Position numbers and translations under genes: made by a program
The notes under the pieces: model-generated
What the model saw: the letters and a program-made list of their open reading frames with translations, nothing else
Databases searched by the model: none
Told to the model about the DNA's origin: nothing
In this document: piece by piece, positions 1 to 8,346 of the stretch
How positions within the stretch are numbered: the stretch's first letter is position 1
Layout of the letters: every line of letters starts with the position of its first letter
From: BACL21 sp038132955
GTDB taxonomy: Bacteria > Bacteroidota > Bacteroidia > Flavobacteriales > Flavobacteriaceae
Length of the DNA: 64,000 nucleotides
NCBI GenBank assembly: GCA_038132955.1
Contig: JAYPSJ010000006.1
Location: 72,371-136,370, forward strand
Direction: 5' to 3'

Positions 1-1043
1 TTTCCTCCAGCATTAGGTCCGGAGATCACAATTATTCGGTTATTTTGATCAAGGGTTATGGACTGAGGATAAGTCTTTATCTTTTGTTTTTGATGATCTA
101 AAAAAAGAAGTGGGTGATAGGCCTTGTTAAGTTGTAGGGTTCGTTCTTTTGTAATAAAAGGGCGCACCCCGTTCATGGCATGAGCATAATGTGCTTTGGC
201 ATGCCAGACATCTACCTGAATTAAAAACTCCTCATATTGTGTAATCTCAGTAATATAAGGTCTAAGAGCGTTAGTGAGCCATTTCAGTAAGCGTTTAACC
301 TCTTCAATCTCTTGGTAGAGTAAACTGCTTAATTCTTGAGCAAATTCAAGAGTTTGTTGTGGTTCGATGTAGACTATACTACCGGTTTTAGACTGACCCA
401 TGACGACGCCTTTGACCTTTTTACGGTGCATGGCTTTGACGGCCAAAACACGCTTATTATCGACTACACTCTCGCGTATTTCATCTAAAAAATCTGCCTG
501 GGCATAACGAGATAAAGCTTGGCTAAAGGACTTGTTGATACTGGATTTTACTCTTAGAATGGACTTACGCAGAAATAATAACTCTTGAGATGCGTCGTCT
601 TTGACCTGACCAAATCGATCTAAAATACTGTCAATCAAACTTACTGGATGATCTACATAGGGTATTTGATCCGCATACTGGTTCAGTATAATATAAAACT
701 GATCGAATTTTTTGAGAAAACGTTTAATTGTCTCGGTCGTGAGACAGACGTGTTTGATTTTTTTAAATCCGTTGAGTTCCAAGACGCTATTTTCTATTGA
801 AAGCTGATGCAGCACCTCTGTTAAAGCATCAAAATGATGTCCTGGAAAACCTTGATCACTGCCTATAGAGGCTTTATACTCTTCAACTTCCTTTAAAGCG
901 ATTTCTATAGCTGCCTGATCAATCATTGGGGTAATGGCCAAGCAGCGGGTTTTGCCGCCCTGTGTAAGGGCGCTTTGGGCCAGCTGATTGAGCACCCGAT
1001 CAAACTCTAAATCACTAATAGTTTGCGGCTGAATCGTTTTCAT
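1..1043 (-). CDS. mutS2: Endonuclease MutS2 (5' part, runs off left edge)
   Basis: This is the N-terminal ~347 residues of a MutS2-family ATPase; the rest lies beyond position 1. The protein begins MKTIQPQTISDLEFDRVLNQ, typical of MutS2, and goes through the core/lever region to the Walker A loop, read as SGPNAGG at the window edge (the reverse complement of the first 20 bases). MutS2 proteins bind branched DNA or collided ribosomes and usually end in an Smr nuclease domain, which cannot be seen here. The ATG at 1043-1041 lies about 50 bp from ung, which is divergently transcribed. The identification rests on the Walker A signature GPNAGGK and the N-terminal pattern, and is firm at family level. 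Confidence 0.93.
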   Translation of the reverse strand, partial: MKTIQPQTISDLEFDRVLNQLAQSALTQGGKTRCLAITPMIDQAAIEIALKEVEEYKASIGSDQGFPGHHFDALTEVLHQLSIENSVLELNGFKKIKHVCLTTETIKRFLKKFDQFYIILNQYADQIPYVDHPVSLIDSILDRFGQVKDDASQELLFLRKSILRVKSSINKSFSQALSRYAQADFLDEIRESVVDNKRVLAVKAMHRKKVKGVVMGQSKTGSIVYIEPQQTLEFAQELSSLLYQEIEEVKRLLKWLTNALRPYITEITQYEEFLIQVDVWHAKAHYAHAMNGVRPFITKERTLQLNKAYHPLLFLDHQKQKIKTYPQSITLDQNNRIIVISGPNAGG

Positions 1044-1094
1044 AGCAGAAATTAATCTTATAATTTGATTAAATTCACCCCAAAAGTACGACAA

Positions 1095-1787
1095 ATGCAG
1101 TTAATTCAATCCGACTCATGGCAGGAGCTCATGACTCGAGAAATGGGTAAGGACTATTGGGCTAAGCTCAAAGAGTTTGTCTCAGATCAATATGAAACAT
1201 TACAATGTTTTCCGCCCAAAGATCAACTTTTCCGCGCCTTTGAATTAACACCGCTGGACCAGGTTAAAGTCGTCCTTTTGGGACAAGATCCTTATCATGG
1301 CCCTGGCCAGGCTCATGGACTGGCCTTTTCCGTCCCTGAGGGGGTCCCTAAACCCCCATCACTGGTTAATATTTTGAAAGAAGTTCATAAAGAGGATCTT
1401 AATGCCTTTGGAAAAAAGTCATCAAAAAATACATCCGGAGATCTGACTCATTGGGCCGAGCAGGGGGTGCTGTTGCTTAATACAGTGCTAACGGTTTCTA
1501 GTGGGCAAGCTGGAAGTCATCAGAGAATGGGTTGGGAGCACTTTACTAATGCCGTAATTAAAGAAATAAATGATCGAAGATCAGGGGTCGTTTTTATGCT
1601 CTGGGGACGCTTTGCTCAATCGAAAATAAAACTCATAAACCCCAAGAAGCACTTAATTCTGATCAGTGGACATCCATCGCCGTTGAGCGCCAATAGAGGT
1701 CTGTGGTTTGGCTGTGACCATTTTAATAAAGCCAATAAATATTTAAAGGAAAGCGGGCAAGAATCCATTTGTTGGAAGAATCCCTAA
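1095..1787 (+). CDS. ung: Uracil-DNA glycosylase
   Basis: A family 1 uracil-DNA glycosylase of 230 residues, which removes uracil from DNA to start base-excision repair. The water-activating motif GQDPYHGPGQAHGLAFSV and the DNA-intercalation motif HPSPLSANRG near the C-terminus are both present, as is the middle WAEQGVLLLNTVLTV block. The frame stays open upstream to a TTG at 1065. I start at ATG 1095 (MQLIQSD), because family members begin close to this point. It is divergent from mutS2 across a short spacer and so both repair genes may share a control region. The length is normal for the family. Confidence 0.96.
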   Translation: MQLIQSDSWQELMTREMGKDYWAKLKEFVSDQYETLQCFPPKDQLFRAFELTPLDQVKVVLLGQDPYHGPGQAHGLAFSVPEGVPKPPSLVNILKEVHKEDLNAFGKKSSKNTSGDLTHWAEQGVLLLNTVLTVSSGQAGSHQRMGWEHFTNAVIKEINDRRSGVVFMLWGRFAQSKIKLINPKKHLILISGHPSPLSANRGLWFGCDHFNKANKYLKESGQESICWKNP

Positions 1788-1813
1788 TGAGCCGTTTGTT
1801 CAAGACTTAGCAA

Positions 1814-1921
1814 TCAGTCTTTTTGAGGATAATCGGCCTCGGAAGCATCATTACAAGAAAATTCCAAAAGAAGATAATTAGTTACCAACAAACAACCCAA
1901 AACAATTAAAAAAGTAACCAT
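1814..1921 (-). CDS. Possible 35-aa single-span membrane peptide
   Basis: A short reading frame begins with ATG at 1921 and ends with TGA at 1814. The peptide has a hydrophobic first half (MVTFLIVLGCLLVTNYLLLE) that could span a membrane once, followed by a short acidic tail. It lies downstream of, and in the same direction as, the minus-strand operon ending at 2002, with an 80-bp gap. I do not recognise it as a named family. Chance ORFs of this length are common; the amphipathic layout is the only positive sign, so this is a weak call. No other gene occupies 1788-2001. Confidence 0.35.
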   Translation of the reverse strand: MVTFLIVLGCLLVTNYLLLEFSCNDASEADYPQKD

Positions 1922-2001
1922 AACACCGATTTTATATCAGTTAGATACATCGGTCAGCCGAAGGGTTGCGTAGCAGAGCAAAAAATTTAGAAAAAAATCT
2001 C

Positions 2002-2862
2002 TTAAGGGCAAATTTCTTCAATAAGTCCTAGGTTGGATAGCTCATTTTGAACCTGATTGATAGTGTGTTTGTCGACTAAGTTTTCACTCCACTTGGTTTG
2101 AGCAAGCCATGACTCTATAGCCGAGGATTCTTGTTTATACCTTGAGGCCAACTCTGAAATTATATCGGGTCTCTCATGCATGGATTGAGATTGACTGTTG
2201 ATTCCTTTTTGAATGATTTGAAGGGATTCGATGTGATTTTCAACAAAATCCTCTCTTCCAGCCAAAACAAAACAAGGCCAAGGGGTGGGGTAAGTATCGA
2301 TACGCAAATAATCAAACTGGGTAACATAAGGTTGCGTGGTGAATTTTTCCCATAAAAAAATATCACATTTTCCTTGATATAATTTTTCAAGAGCATGCAT
2401 TAAATCACCAACCTCATGAAATTCAAAATCTGTATTAGGATCAATGCCTAAAGACTTAGCATAGAGATAGGCCATCAAATGAGAACCACTCCCATATCGA
2501 CTAATAGCAACATTAATGGGCTTCCTTGAACTTTTTACACGATTCATTAAGTCCTTACTGTTTTTTAGCCCGCTTACTTGATGTGTGTGGACGCCCCAAA
2601 GTAGAGGGGAGGATACAAAATACTGTATTAGCTTAATAGGCGCACCATCACAGATTGCCTTGATTACGCCTTCGGTAAGCATTACGGCCAAATCTATTTC
2701 TCCTTCAATAAGGGACTGAACCATAGCACCAGTACCGCCATCAAAATCACGCCATCTGAGGTTTATATTTTCTTGTTGGAGCGCCTTGGATTTTAGCAAT
2801 AAATACCAAGGGTAATTAAAATGCTCTGGTACACCACCAATATGTACATTCAAAGGGTTCAT
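2002..2862 (-). CDS. Periplasmic-binding-protein-like (type 2 fold) protein, no signal peptide
   Basis: A 286-residue protein that resembles NMT1/SsuA-like type 2 substrate-binding proteins. The N-terminus MNPLNVHIGGVPEHFNYPWY places a small-molecule binding fold directly at the start, with a GTGAMVQSLIEGEIDLAVML segment typical of these proteins. There is no signal peptide or lipobox, so it is expected to stay in the cytoplasm, which is unlike a transporter subunit. No permease or ATPase gene is next to it. Its start overlaps the stop of the upstream SUI1-like gene by 4 bp (2859-2862), so the two are probably translationally coupled. The ligand is unknown. Confidence 0.75.
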   Translation of the reverse strand: MNPLNVHIGGVPEHFNYPWYLLLKSKALQQENINLRWRDFDGGTGAMVQSLIEGEIDLAVMLTEGVIKAICDGAPIKLIQYFVSSPLLWGVHTHQVSGLKNSKDLMNRVKSSRKPINVAISRYGSGSHLMAYLYAKSLGIDPNTDFEFHEVGDLMHALEKLYQGKCDIFLWEKFTTQPYVTQFDYLRIDTYPTPWPCFVLAGREDFVENHIESLQIIQKGINSQSQSMHERPDIISELASRYKQESSAIESWLAQTKWSENLVDKHTINQVQNELSNLGLIEEICP

Positions 2863-3200
2863 CCGCCAACACGCTTGGTTTTATAGCCTTTTTGCTTGAG
2901 AAAATCCATGATTTGATCGCGAAAGTTACCTTGAAGAATGATACAATTCTCTTTTATACCTCCGCCCACGCTGAATTGCTGCTTAATAGATTTGGCTAAT
3001 GTTTTTAAAGCTTCGGCATCACCTTCAAAGCCCTCAATTATGGTCGTTCCTTTACCTTTGCGCTTTTCATACCGGCAAATCAGCGGCAAAACTTGATCCG
3101 AGGCTAAAAAGCTTTGAGAAGAATCAGGGTCAACATAAGAGTCTTGTGATTCTTGATGGTCGGGGAATAAATTTTTTAGCTGATCGCGCAAGTCGGCCAT
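2859..3200 (-). CDS. SUI1/eIF1-like translation factor (YciH family)
   Basis: A 113-residue protein whose C-terminal two thirds match the SUI1/eIF1 fold: RYEKRKGKGTTIIEGFEGD, then KTLAKSIKQQFSVGGGIKEN and a final QIMDFLKQKGYKTKRVGG. Such proteins (YciH in E. coli) are thought to influence start-codon selection or translation under stress. The first ~35 residues are acidic and look disordered. It is preceded by the 2OG-Fe oxygenase gene with a 22-bp gap and followed by a 4-bp overlap with the binding-protein-like gene, so all three probably form one operon. Confidence 0.88.
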   Translation of the reverse strand: MADLRDQLKNLFPDHQESQDSYVDPDSSQSFLASDQVLPLICRYEKRKGKGTTIIEGFEGDAEALKTLAKSIKQQFSVGGGIKENCIILQGNFRDQIMDFLKQKGYKTKRVGG

Positions 3201-3222
3201 ATGGCTAATTCAATTAGGAATA

Positions 3223-4173
3223 TTATTTTTTTCTAAGTCCGATTTCTATTAACCGCTCCTCTAGAAAGGCTCCGGCAGTAATGTCGGGATAGGCTTTTGG
3301 CGATTTTTGACTGATACAAGTGGGCAAACAATCTAATTTCATGTCAGAACGTGGATGCATGAAAAAAGGAATAGAATAGCGCGGCGTATCCCACTGATCT
3401 CTTGGTGGATTGACTACACGATGAATAGTGGAACGCAATTTATTGTTTGTATGACGCTCAAGCATATCCCCAACATTAATCACGAGTTGATCCTCTTCAG
3501 GCAGGGCATCTACCCACTGTCCCTCTTTTGTTAAAACTTGAAGACCCCCTGTCGAAGCACCCATCAATAGGGTAATTAAATTAATATCACCATGAGCCCC
3601 TGCGCGCACAGCACCGTCAGGCTCCTGGGTGATGGGTGGGTAGTGGATCGGACGCAAGATACTGTTACCATTGCGTACCCACTTATCAAAATAAGTCTCT
3701 TCAAGGTTCATATATAAGGCCAAAGCTCTTAGCACATAAATCCCTGTTTTCTCGAGCATTCTATAGGCAAGCATCCCTGTTTTATTAAAATCTGGACACT
3801 CAGCCACCAAGACATTGTCAGGATAAGGCTCTGCGAGATTGGCTTCTTGGGTCGGTTCTTGCCCAAAATGAAAAAACTCCTTTAAATCACCTTTACTTTG
3901 ACCTTTGGCATGTTCTTTTCCAAAAGACACATAACCCCTTTGACCTGCCAGTCCCGGAATTTCATATTGAGCCTTCACCTCAGTTGGAAGCTCAAAAAAA
4001 TCTTTTACTTCCTTATACAAATTAGCCATAAGGTCACTTGATAAAAAGTGATTGCTTAAAGAAACGAATCCTATTTCTTGATAAGCCTCACCAATTTGAG
4101 TGACAAATTGGGCTTTACGTCTAGGGTCGTCCGACAAAAAATCCGCCAGATCAACCGAGGGAATATGGGTCAT
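3223..4173 (-). CDS. Isopenicillin N synthase-like 2OG-Fe(II) dioxygenase
   Basis: A 316-residue non-haem iron oxygenase of the isopenicillin N synthase/flavonol synthase type. The N-terminal DIOX_N domain covers about residues 4-120. The C-terminal jelly roll carries the iron facial triad: HGD in GAHGDINLITLL and the distal His in RSTIHRVVNP, followed by RYSIPFF, whose Arg/Ser normally bind 2-oxoglutarate. No beta-lactam gene neighbours exist, so the substrate is unknown. A TATCTTTG promoter element at 4193-4200 on the minus strand sits 20 bp before the ATG. It is first in a likely operon with the SUI1-like and binding-protein-like genes. Confidence 0.87.
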   Translation of the reverse strand: MTHIPSVDLADFLSDDPRRKAQFVTQIGEAYQEIGFVSLSNHFLSSDLMANLYKEVKDFFELPTEVKAQYEIPGLAGQRGYVSFGKEHAKGQSKGDLKEFFHFGQEPTQEANLAEPYPDNVLVAECPDFNKTGMLAYRMLEKTGIYVLRALALYMNLEETYFDKWVRNGNSILRPIHYPPITQEPDGAVRAGAHGDINLITLLMGASTGGLQVLTKEGQWVDALPEEDQLVINVGDMLERHTNNKLRSTIHRVVNPPRDQWDTPRYSIPFFMHPRSDMKLDCLPTCISQKSPKAYPDITAGAFLEERLIEIGLRKK

Positions 4174-4192
4174 GTTTCGAAGATTAACCTAG

Positions 4193-4200
4193 CAAAGATA
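4193..4200 (-). promoter_or_regulatory. Bacteroidota -7 promoter element (TATCTTTG)
   Basis: The minus strand reads TATCTTTG, an exact fit to the Bacteroidota TAnnTTTG -7 element, 20 bp before the ATG of the 2OG-Fe oxygenase gene. I see no clear TTG at the usual upstream distance. On the plus strand, TACTTTTA at 4269-4276 is a one-mismatch candidate for the divergent E1 gene. Confidence 0.55.
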
Positions 4201-4296
4201 CTGAATTTGTGCCGTAAAGAGCTTTTAAATTTTACTCAAGGCTCAATGCTAAAGACGCAATTAATTGTTACTTTTAACACAAGTAATTTCTATTCT

Positions 4297-6300
4297 ATGA
4301 GCCGCGAAACTATCCCGGTACAACCCTTTGCTTTTGATCGAAAAAACATTGATAATTCCACTTTATTGAGTTTGTATGAGCGTATGCTCAAACCTAGAAT
4401 GATTGAGGAAAAAATGCTCATTTTATTGCGGCAAGGCAAAATAAGTAAGTGGTTTAGTGGGATAGGTCAGGAGGCCATTTCAGTTGGTGTGGCATCGGTT
4501 TTAACACCCGAAGAATACATACTGCCAATGCACAGAAATTTGGGAGTCTTTACAGTCCGTGATATTCCTTTGTATCGTCTGTTTTCTCAATGGCAGGGCA
4601 AGGCCAGTGGATTTACTAAAGGTCGTGACCGCAGTTTTCATTTTGGCACTCAGGAGTTCAATATAATAGGGATGATTTCTCATTTGGGACCTCAGTTTGG
4701 GGTTGCTGATGGCATTGCCCTAGGGAATTTGCTTAAAAAAAATAATCAAGTTTGTGCTGTATTTACTGGAGAGGGAGGTACCAGCGAAGGAGATATACAC
4801 GAGGCGATGAATGTGGCCTCGGTTTGGTCATTACCAGTATTGTTTTGCATTGAAAATAATGGCTATGGCTTATCCACGCCAACCTCCGAGCAATATAACT
4901 GTGCGCATCTTGTAGATCGTGCCTTAGGCTACGGCATGGAGGGTCACCGTCTTGAAGGCAATGATATATTGGAGGTTTACTCTAGTTTACTGAGTATTGT
5001 CCAGTCCATGCGCGAGAACCCACGTCCGGTTTTGGTTGAGTTTGAAACCTTTAGAATGCGGGGTCACGAAGAGGCGAGTGGTACTAAATATGTGCCTCAA
5101 GAACTAATGGATCAGTGGGCATTAAAAGATCCCTTAGAAACTTATGCGGCTTACCTAAAAGAGCAAGAAATATTGACTCAGGAATTTGATGAGACATTAA
5201 GGTCTAAAATACAAGATGAAATTAACGAAAATCTTGCCCTTGCTTTTGATGAACCCAAGATTCAATCTACAGAAAGTAATGAGTTAAATGATATCTTTCA
5301 AGATTCTGTATTTGAAGAGATTACACCTTCTTATGATCGAGAGGAATTGCGTTTTGTCGATGCAGTAGCTCAGGGATTAGCCCAAGCTATGGAACATCAT
5401 GAAAACCTGGTGATTATGGGGCAAGATATTGCGGAATATGGCGGTGTTTTTAAAATTACAGAAGGCCTTTTAGAAAAATATGGTTCAGGTCGCGTACGCA
5501 ATACTCCAATATGCGAATCGGCCATACTTTCGGCGGCTATGGGACTTTCAATAAATGGATTTAAGGCTGTGGTTGAGATGCAATTTGCGGACTTCGTAAG
5601 TTCAGGCTTTAATCCCATTGTAAATTATTTGGCCAAAAGTCATTATCGTTGGGGGCAAAATGCTGATGTAGTCGTACGAATGCCTTGTGGCGCTGGCGTA
5701 GGAGCAGGACCATTTCACAGCCAGACTAATGAAGCTTGGTTTACCCATACTCCTGGTTTAAAAGTAGTTTATCCTGCTTTTCCAGAGGATGCCAAAGGAT
5801 TATTAACCGCAAGTATTGCAGATCCTAATCCTGTTTTATATTTTGAACACAAAGCATTGTATCGAAGCGTTAGGGGTATGGTGCCAAAGAACTATTATAA
5901 TTTGCCACTTGGCAAGGCTGCTGTATTAACCCAGGGCTCTCAAGTGGCATTGATTACCTATGGCGCCGGAGTTCATTGGGCATTGGAATTACCTGAGGCA
6001 TTGAAAAATCAATGCCGTATTGTTGATTTACGCAGTTTAGTACCCTTAGATAAGAGCACTATTATTGATGTTGTAAAAGCCACAGGAAAGGTTTTATTAC
6101 TTCAGGAAGACAGTATGTTTGGAGGTATTGCCTCAGATTTATCGGCCATCATTTCTGAAGAATGCTTTGAGTTTTTAGATGGTCCTATACGTCGAGTGGC
6201 CAGTTTAGAGACACCCATTCCTTTTGCCAGTGCTTTAGAACAACAATATTTAGCAAAAAATAGATTAGAAGAAACTTTAGAAGAGCTCTTAGCCTATTGA
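4297..6300 (+). CDS. Fused E1 alpha/beta 2-oxoacid dehydrogenase (branched-chain type)
   Basis: A 667-residue thiamine-diphosphate enzyme joining both E1 subunits in one chain. Residues ~1-330 are the alpha part, with the ThDP/Mg motif GEGGTSEGDIHEA...ENNGYGLSTP. Residues ~345-667 are the beta part, with GGVFKITEGLLEKYGSGRVR and MPCGAGVGAGPFHSQ. Fused enzymes of this type are known in Bacteroidota and are thought to decarboxylate branched-chain 2-oxoacids for an E2 acyltransferase; no E2 or E3 is present here. The frame stays open to 4078 upstream, but that would overlap the divergent oxygenase gene. I start at ATG 4297 (MSRETIPVQPF). TerC follows after 1 bp. Confidence 0.92.
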   Translation: MSRETIPVQPFAFDRKNIDNSTLLSLYERMLKPRMIEEKMLILLRQGKISKWFSGIGQEAISVGVASVLTPEEYILPMHRNLGVFTVRDIPLYRLFSQWQGKASGFTKGRDRSFHFGTQEFNIIGMISHLGPQFGVADGIALGNLLKKNNQVCAVFTGEGGTSEGDIHEAMNVASVWSLPVLFCIENNGYGLSTPTSEQYNCAHLVDRALGYGMEGHRLEGNDILEVYSSLLSIVQSMRENPRPVLVEFETFRMRGHEEASGTKYVPQELMDQWALKDPLETYAAYLKEQEILTQEFDETLRSKIQDEINENLALAFDEPKIQSTESNELNDIFQDSVFEEITPSYDREELRFVDAVAQGLAQAMEHHENLVIMGQDIAEYGGVFKITEGLLEKYGSGRVRNTPICESAILSAAMGLSINGFKAVVEMQFADFVSSGFNPIVNYLAKSHYRWGQNADVVVRMPCGAGVGAGPFHSQTNEAWFTHTPGLKVVYPAFPEDAKGLLTASIADPNPVLYFEHKALYRSVRGMVPKNYYNLPLGKAAVLTQGSQVALITYGAGVHWALELPEALKNQCRIVDLRSLVPLDKSTIIDVVKATGKVLLLQEDSMFGGIASDLSAIISEECFEFLDGPIRRVASLETPIPFASALEQQYLAKNRLEETLEELLAY

Positions 6301-6301
6301 A

Positions 6302-7081
6302 ATGGTGGATATTTTTACTTTAGAACACCTGACATCAGTCATTTTATTGATCATGCTCCAAGCAGTTTTGGGTTTGGATAACCTTCTTTACATTTCTATC
6401 GCCTCCAAGCAGGCGCCAGAAAAAGATCAGTCAAGAGTGCGAACTATTGGGATTGCATGGGCAATTGTTCTGCGCATTGGTCTCCTTTTTCTACTCATGC
6501 AGCTTATACAGTGGTTTCAGAATCCATGGTTTTTCGTTAAAGACAATGACTATTTCACGGGACAATTTAATTTTCATAGCATAATAGTACTTGTTGGTGG
6601 GGTATTTATCATGTATACCGCCATAAAGGAAATTTGGCATATGATGCATTATAATCCCGAATTAACCGATTCCTCTGTGGGCACAAAAAGTGTTACTCAG
6701 GTCATCTTATTGATCATCCTGATGAATTTGATCTTTTCATTTGATTCGATACTTGGGGCTATGGCCTTAACTGATGAATTTTGGGTAATGACTACAGCAA
6801 TTGTGGCCGGAGGTTTACTCATGATTTGGCTTTCGGGCCGTGTCACAGCCTTTCTTAAAAAGAACAGACTTTACGAAGTTTTAGGGCTCTTTATATTATT
6901 TATTGTAGGCATCATGTTATTGTCCGAAGGCGGTCATTTGGCGCATATTTATGTCTTCGGAAACCCAATCACGCCAATGACCAAAACCACCTTTTACTTT
7001 GTAATAACTGTTCTGATTCTAATTGATGTCGTACAGTCTAAGTATCAAAAAAACTTAAATCGTGATGGAGCAGACCAATAA
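6302..7081 (+). CDS. TerC family integral membrane protein
   Basis: A 259-residue polytopic membrane protein with about seven hydrophobic segments. The first helix holds LGLDNLLYISIASKQAP and the middle holds LIFSFDSILGAMALTD; both conserved acidic stretches (LDN and FDS) are hallmarks of TerC proteins. TerC relatives are linked to metal (manganese) efflux or protein metallation at the membrane and to tellurite resistance; no ter operon is present here. It starts 1 bp after the E1 stop codon and its 3' end overlaps the next gene by 17 bp, so the three genes may be co-transcribed. Confidence 0.9.
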   Translation: MVDIFTLEHLTSVILLIMLQAVLGLDNLLYISIASKQAPEKDQSRVRTIGIAWAIVLRIGLLFLLMQLIQWFQNPWFFVKDNDYFTGQFNFHSIIVLVGGVFIMYTAIKEIWHMMHYNPELTDSSVGTKSVTQVILLIILMNLIFSFDSILGAMALTDEFWVMTTAIVAGGLLMIWLSGRVTAFLKKNRLYEVLGLFILFIVGIMLLSEGGHLAHIYVFGNPITPMTKTTFYFVITVLILIDVVQSKYQKNLNRDGADQ

Positions 7082-8306
7082 TCTTTGGGACTATTGCTCA
7101 TCTGATCGCCATAATCCTCAAACTGTAGCGGTCAAGTTATCCGCTAAAGGCGAACGTTCCTTGCGGCAAGGTCATCCTTGGATTTTTGATCAAAACATTT
7201 TAAAGACCAATAAAAAAGTAGAAGCTGGTGATGTCGGTATCGTTTTCGCACATAAAACCAACAAGGTTATAGGGGTAGGTTTGATGGATCCTGATTCGCC
7301 GATAGCCCTCAAAATATTCCATTTTGGTGGAGGTGCAAAACTCGATAAACCCTTTTTTACCGGTATTTTGAGGCGTGCTTTGGAAAAACGTGCTTCCTTG
7401 GCCGACTTGACAAATGCCATGCGTTTAGTTTTTGGAGAAAACGATGGATTGCCCGGACTTATAGTGGACCAATACGACCAAGTTTTAGTCATTAAAATAT
7501 ATAGTCTGATATGGCTGCCTTATGTACCTCAAATTCAAAGTATTCTGTGTGATTTATTAGCCCCAGAATCCATAGTGCTTCGTGCAAATCGGCATGTAAA
7601 CAAGGCTTTAAGATTAAAAGAGGAAGATCAAATTGTTTTAACCTATGGTTCGCTAAATAATGCTGAAGTCGCATTTCATGAATACGGGGTACATTTTTTA
7701 GCGCATATTTTTAAAGGCCATAAGACGGGATTTTTTCTAGATCATCGCGATAACCGCAACAAAGTAGGGGAGTTGTCTACCGGTAAACGCATGCTCGATG
7801 TATTTGCCTATGCCGGTGGATTTGGAGTTCATGCCTTGGCTAATGGTGCTAAACTAGTGACAAGTATCGATATTAGTGCGAAAGCCTTATTATTAGCCGA
7901 AAAAAATGCTTCATTAAATGAATTTAAAGGCATTCATGAGACTGTATGCGGGGATGCGTTTGACATTTTATTACAACTCATTAAGCAGGGAGTAACCTAC
8001 GATATCGTGGTGATTGATCCGCCGAGTTTTGCCAAAAGTGCCGATGGGGTGGATTTGGCCTTAAACAAATATGAGACTTTGGCAGGTCTAGGAGCCCAGT
8101 TATTAACAAAAAATGGTTGGCTTGTATTGGCTTCGTGTTCGTCTAGAGTGGATATGGGGCAATTTTTAGCAGCCCATAAAAAGGCGTGGAATAATCAAAA
8201 AGGGCCTGCTTTGAAATTAATAGAAACAACAGAGCACGACGTGGACCACGCGGTTGGTTTTCAGCACGGTCACTACCTAAAAACAGCTTATTACAAGGGC
8301 CAATAA
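7065..8306 (+). CDS. Class I SAM-dependent rRNA methyltransferase (RlmI-like, PUA domain)
   Basis: A 413-residue methyltransferase of the RlmI/YccW type, which makes 5-methylcytosine in 23S rRNA. The N-terminal PUA domain (about 20-100) has the GHPWIFDQN motif. The Rossmann domain has MLDVFAYAGGFGVHALANGA for SAM binding and VVIDPPSFAKS as the catalytic NPPY-like motif; LASCSS supplies the family Cys. It overlaps the end of terC by 17 bp. A GTG at 7062 is the only nearby alternative start, and ATG at 7065 is preferred. Exact rRNA target is inferred from family, not proven. Confidence 0.88.
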   Translation: MEQTNNLWDYCSSDRHNPQTVAVKLSAKGERSLRQGHPWIFDQNILKTNKKVEAGDVGIVFAHKTNKVIGVGLMDPDSPIALKIFHFGGGAKLDKPFFTGILRRALEKRASLADLTNAMRLVFGENDGLPGLIVDQYDQVLVIKIYSLIWLPYVPQIQSILCDLLAPESIVLRANRHVNKALRLKEEDQIVLTYGSLNNAEVAFHEYGVHFLAHIFKGHKTGFFLDHRDNRNKVGELSTGKRMLDVFAYAGGFGVHALANGAKLVTSIDISAKALLLAEKNASLNEFKGIHETVCGDAFDILLQLIKQGVTYDIVVIDPPSFAKSADGVDLALNKYETLAGLGAQLLTKNGWLVLASCSSRVDMGQFLAAHKKAWNNQKGPALKLIETTEHDVDHAVGFQHGHYLKTAYYKGQ

Positions 8307-8323
8307 ACGATTATTTCGTTTTT
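8305..8323 (+). terminator. Weak hairpin terminator after the RlmI-like gene
   Basis: AAACGA (8305-8310) pairs with TCGTTT (8316-8321) around a 5-nt loop and is followed by more Ts. It begins at the stop codon of the RlmI-like gene and lies between convergent genes. The stem is short and AT-rich, so this is a modest call. Confidence 0.4.
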
Positions 8324-8346
8324 GCTGGATCAATGCATTTGATAAA

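Noticed and set aside
4078..4296. The 73-codon upstream extension of the E1 dehydrogenase
   Set aside because: It overlaps the divergent 2OG-Fe oxygenase start, is not part of the E1 family pattern, and the family N-terminus fits ATG 4297.
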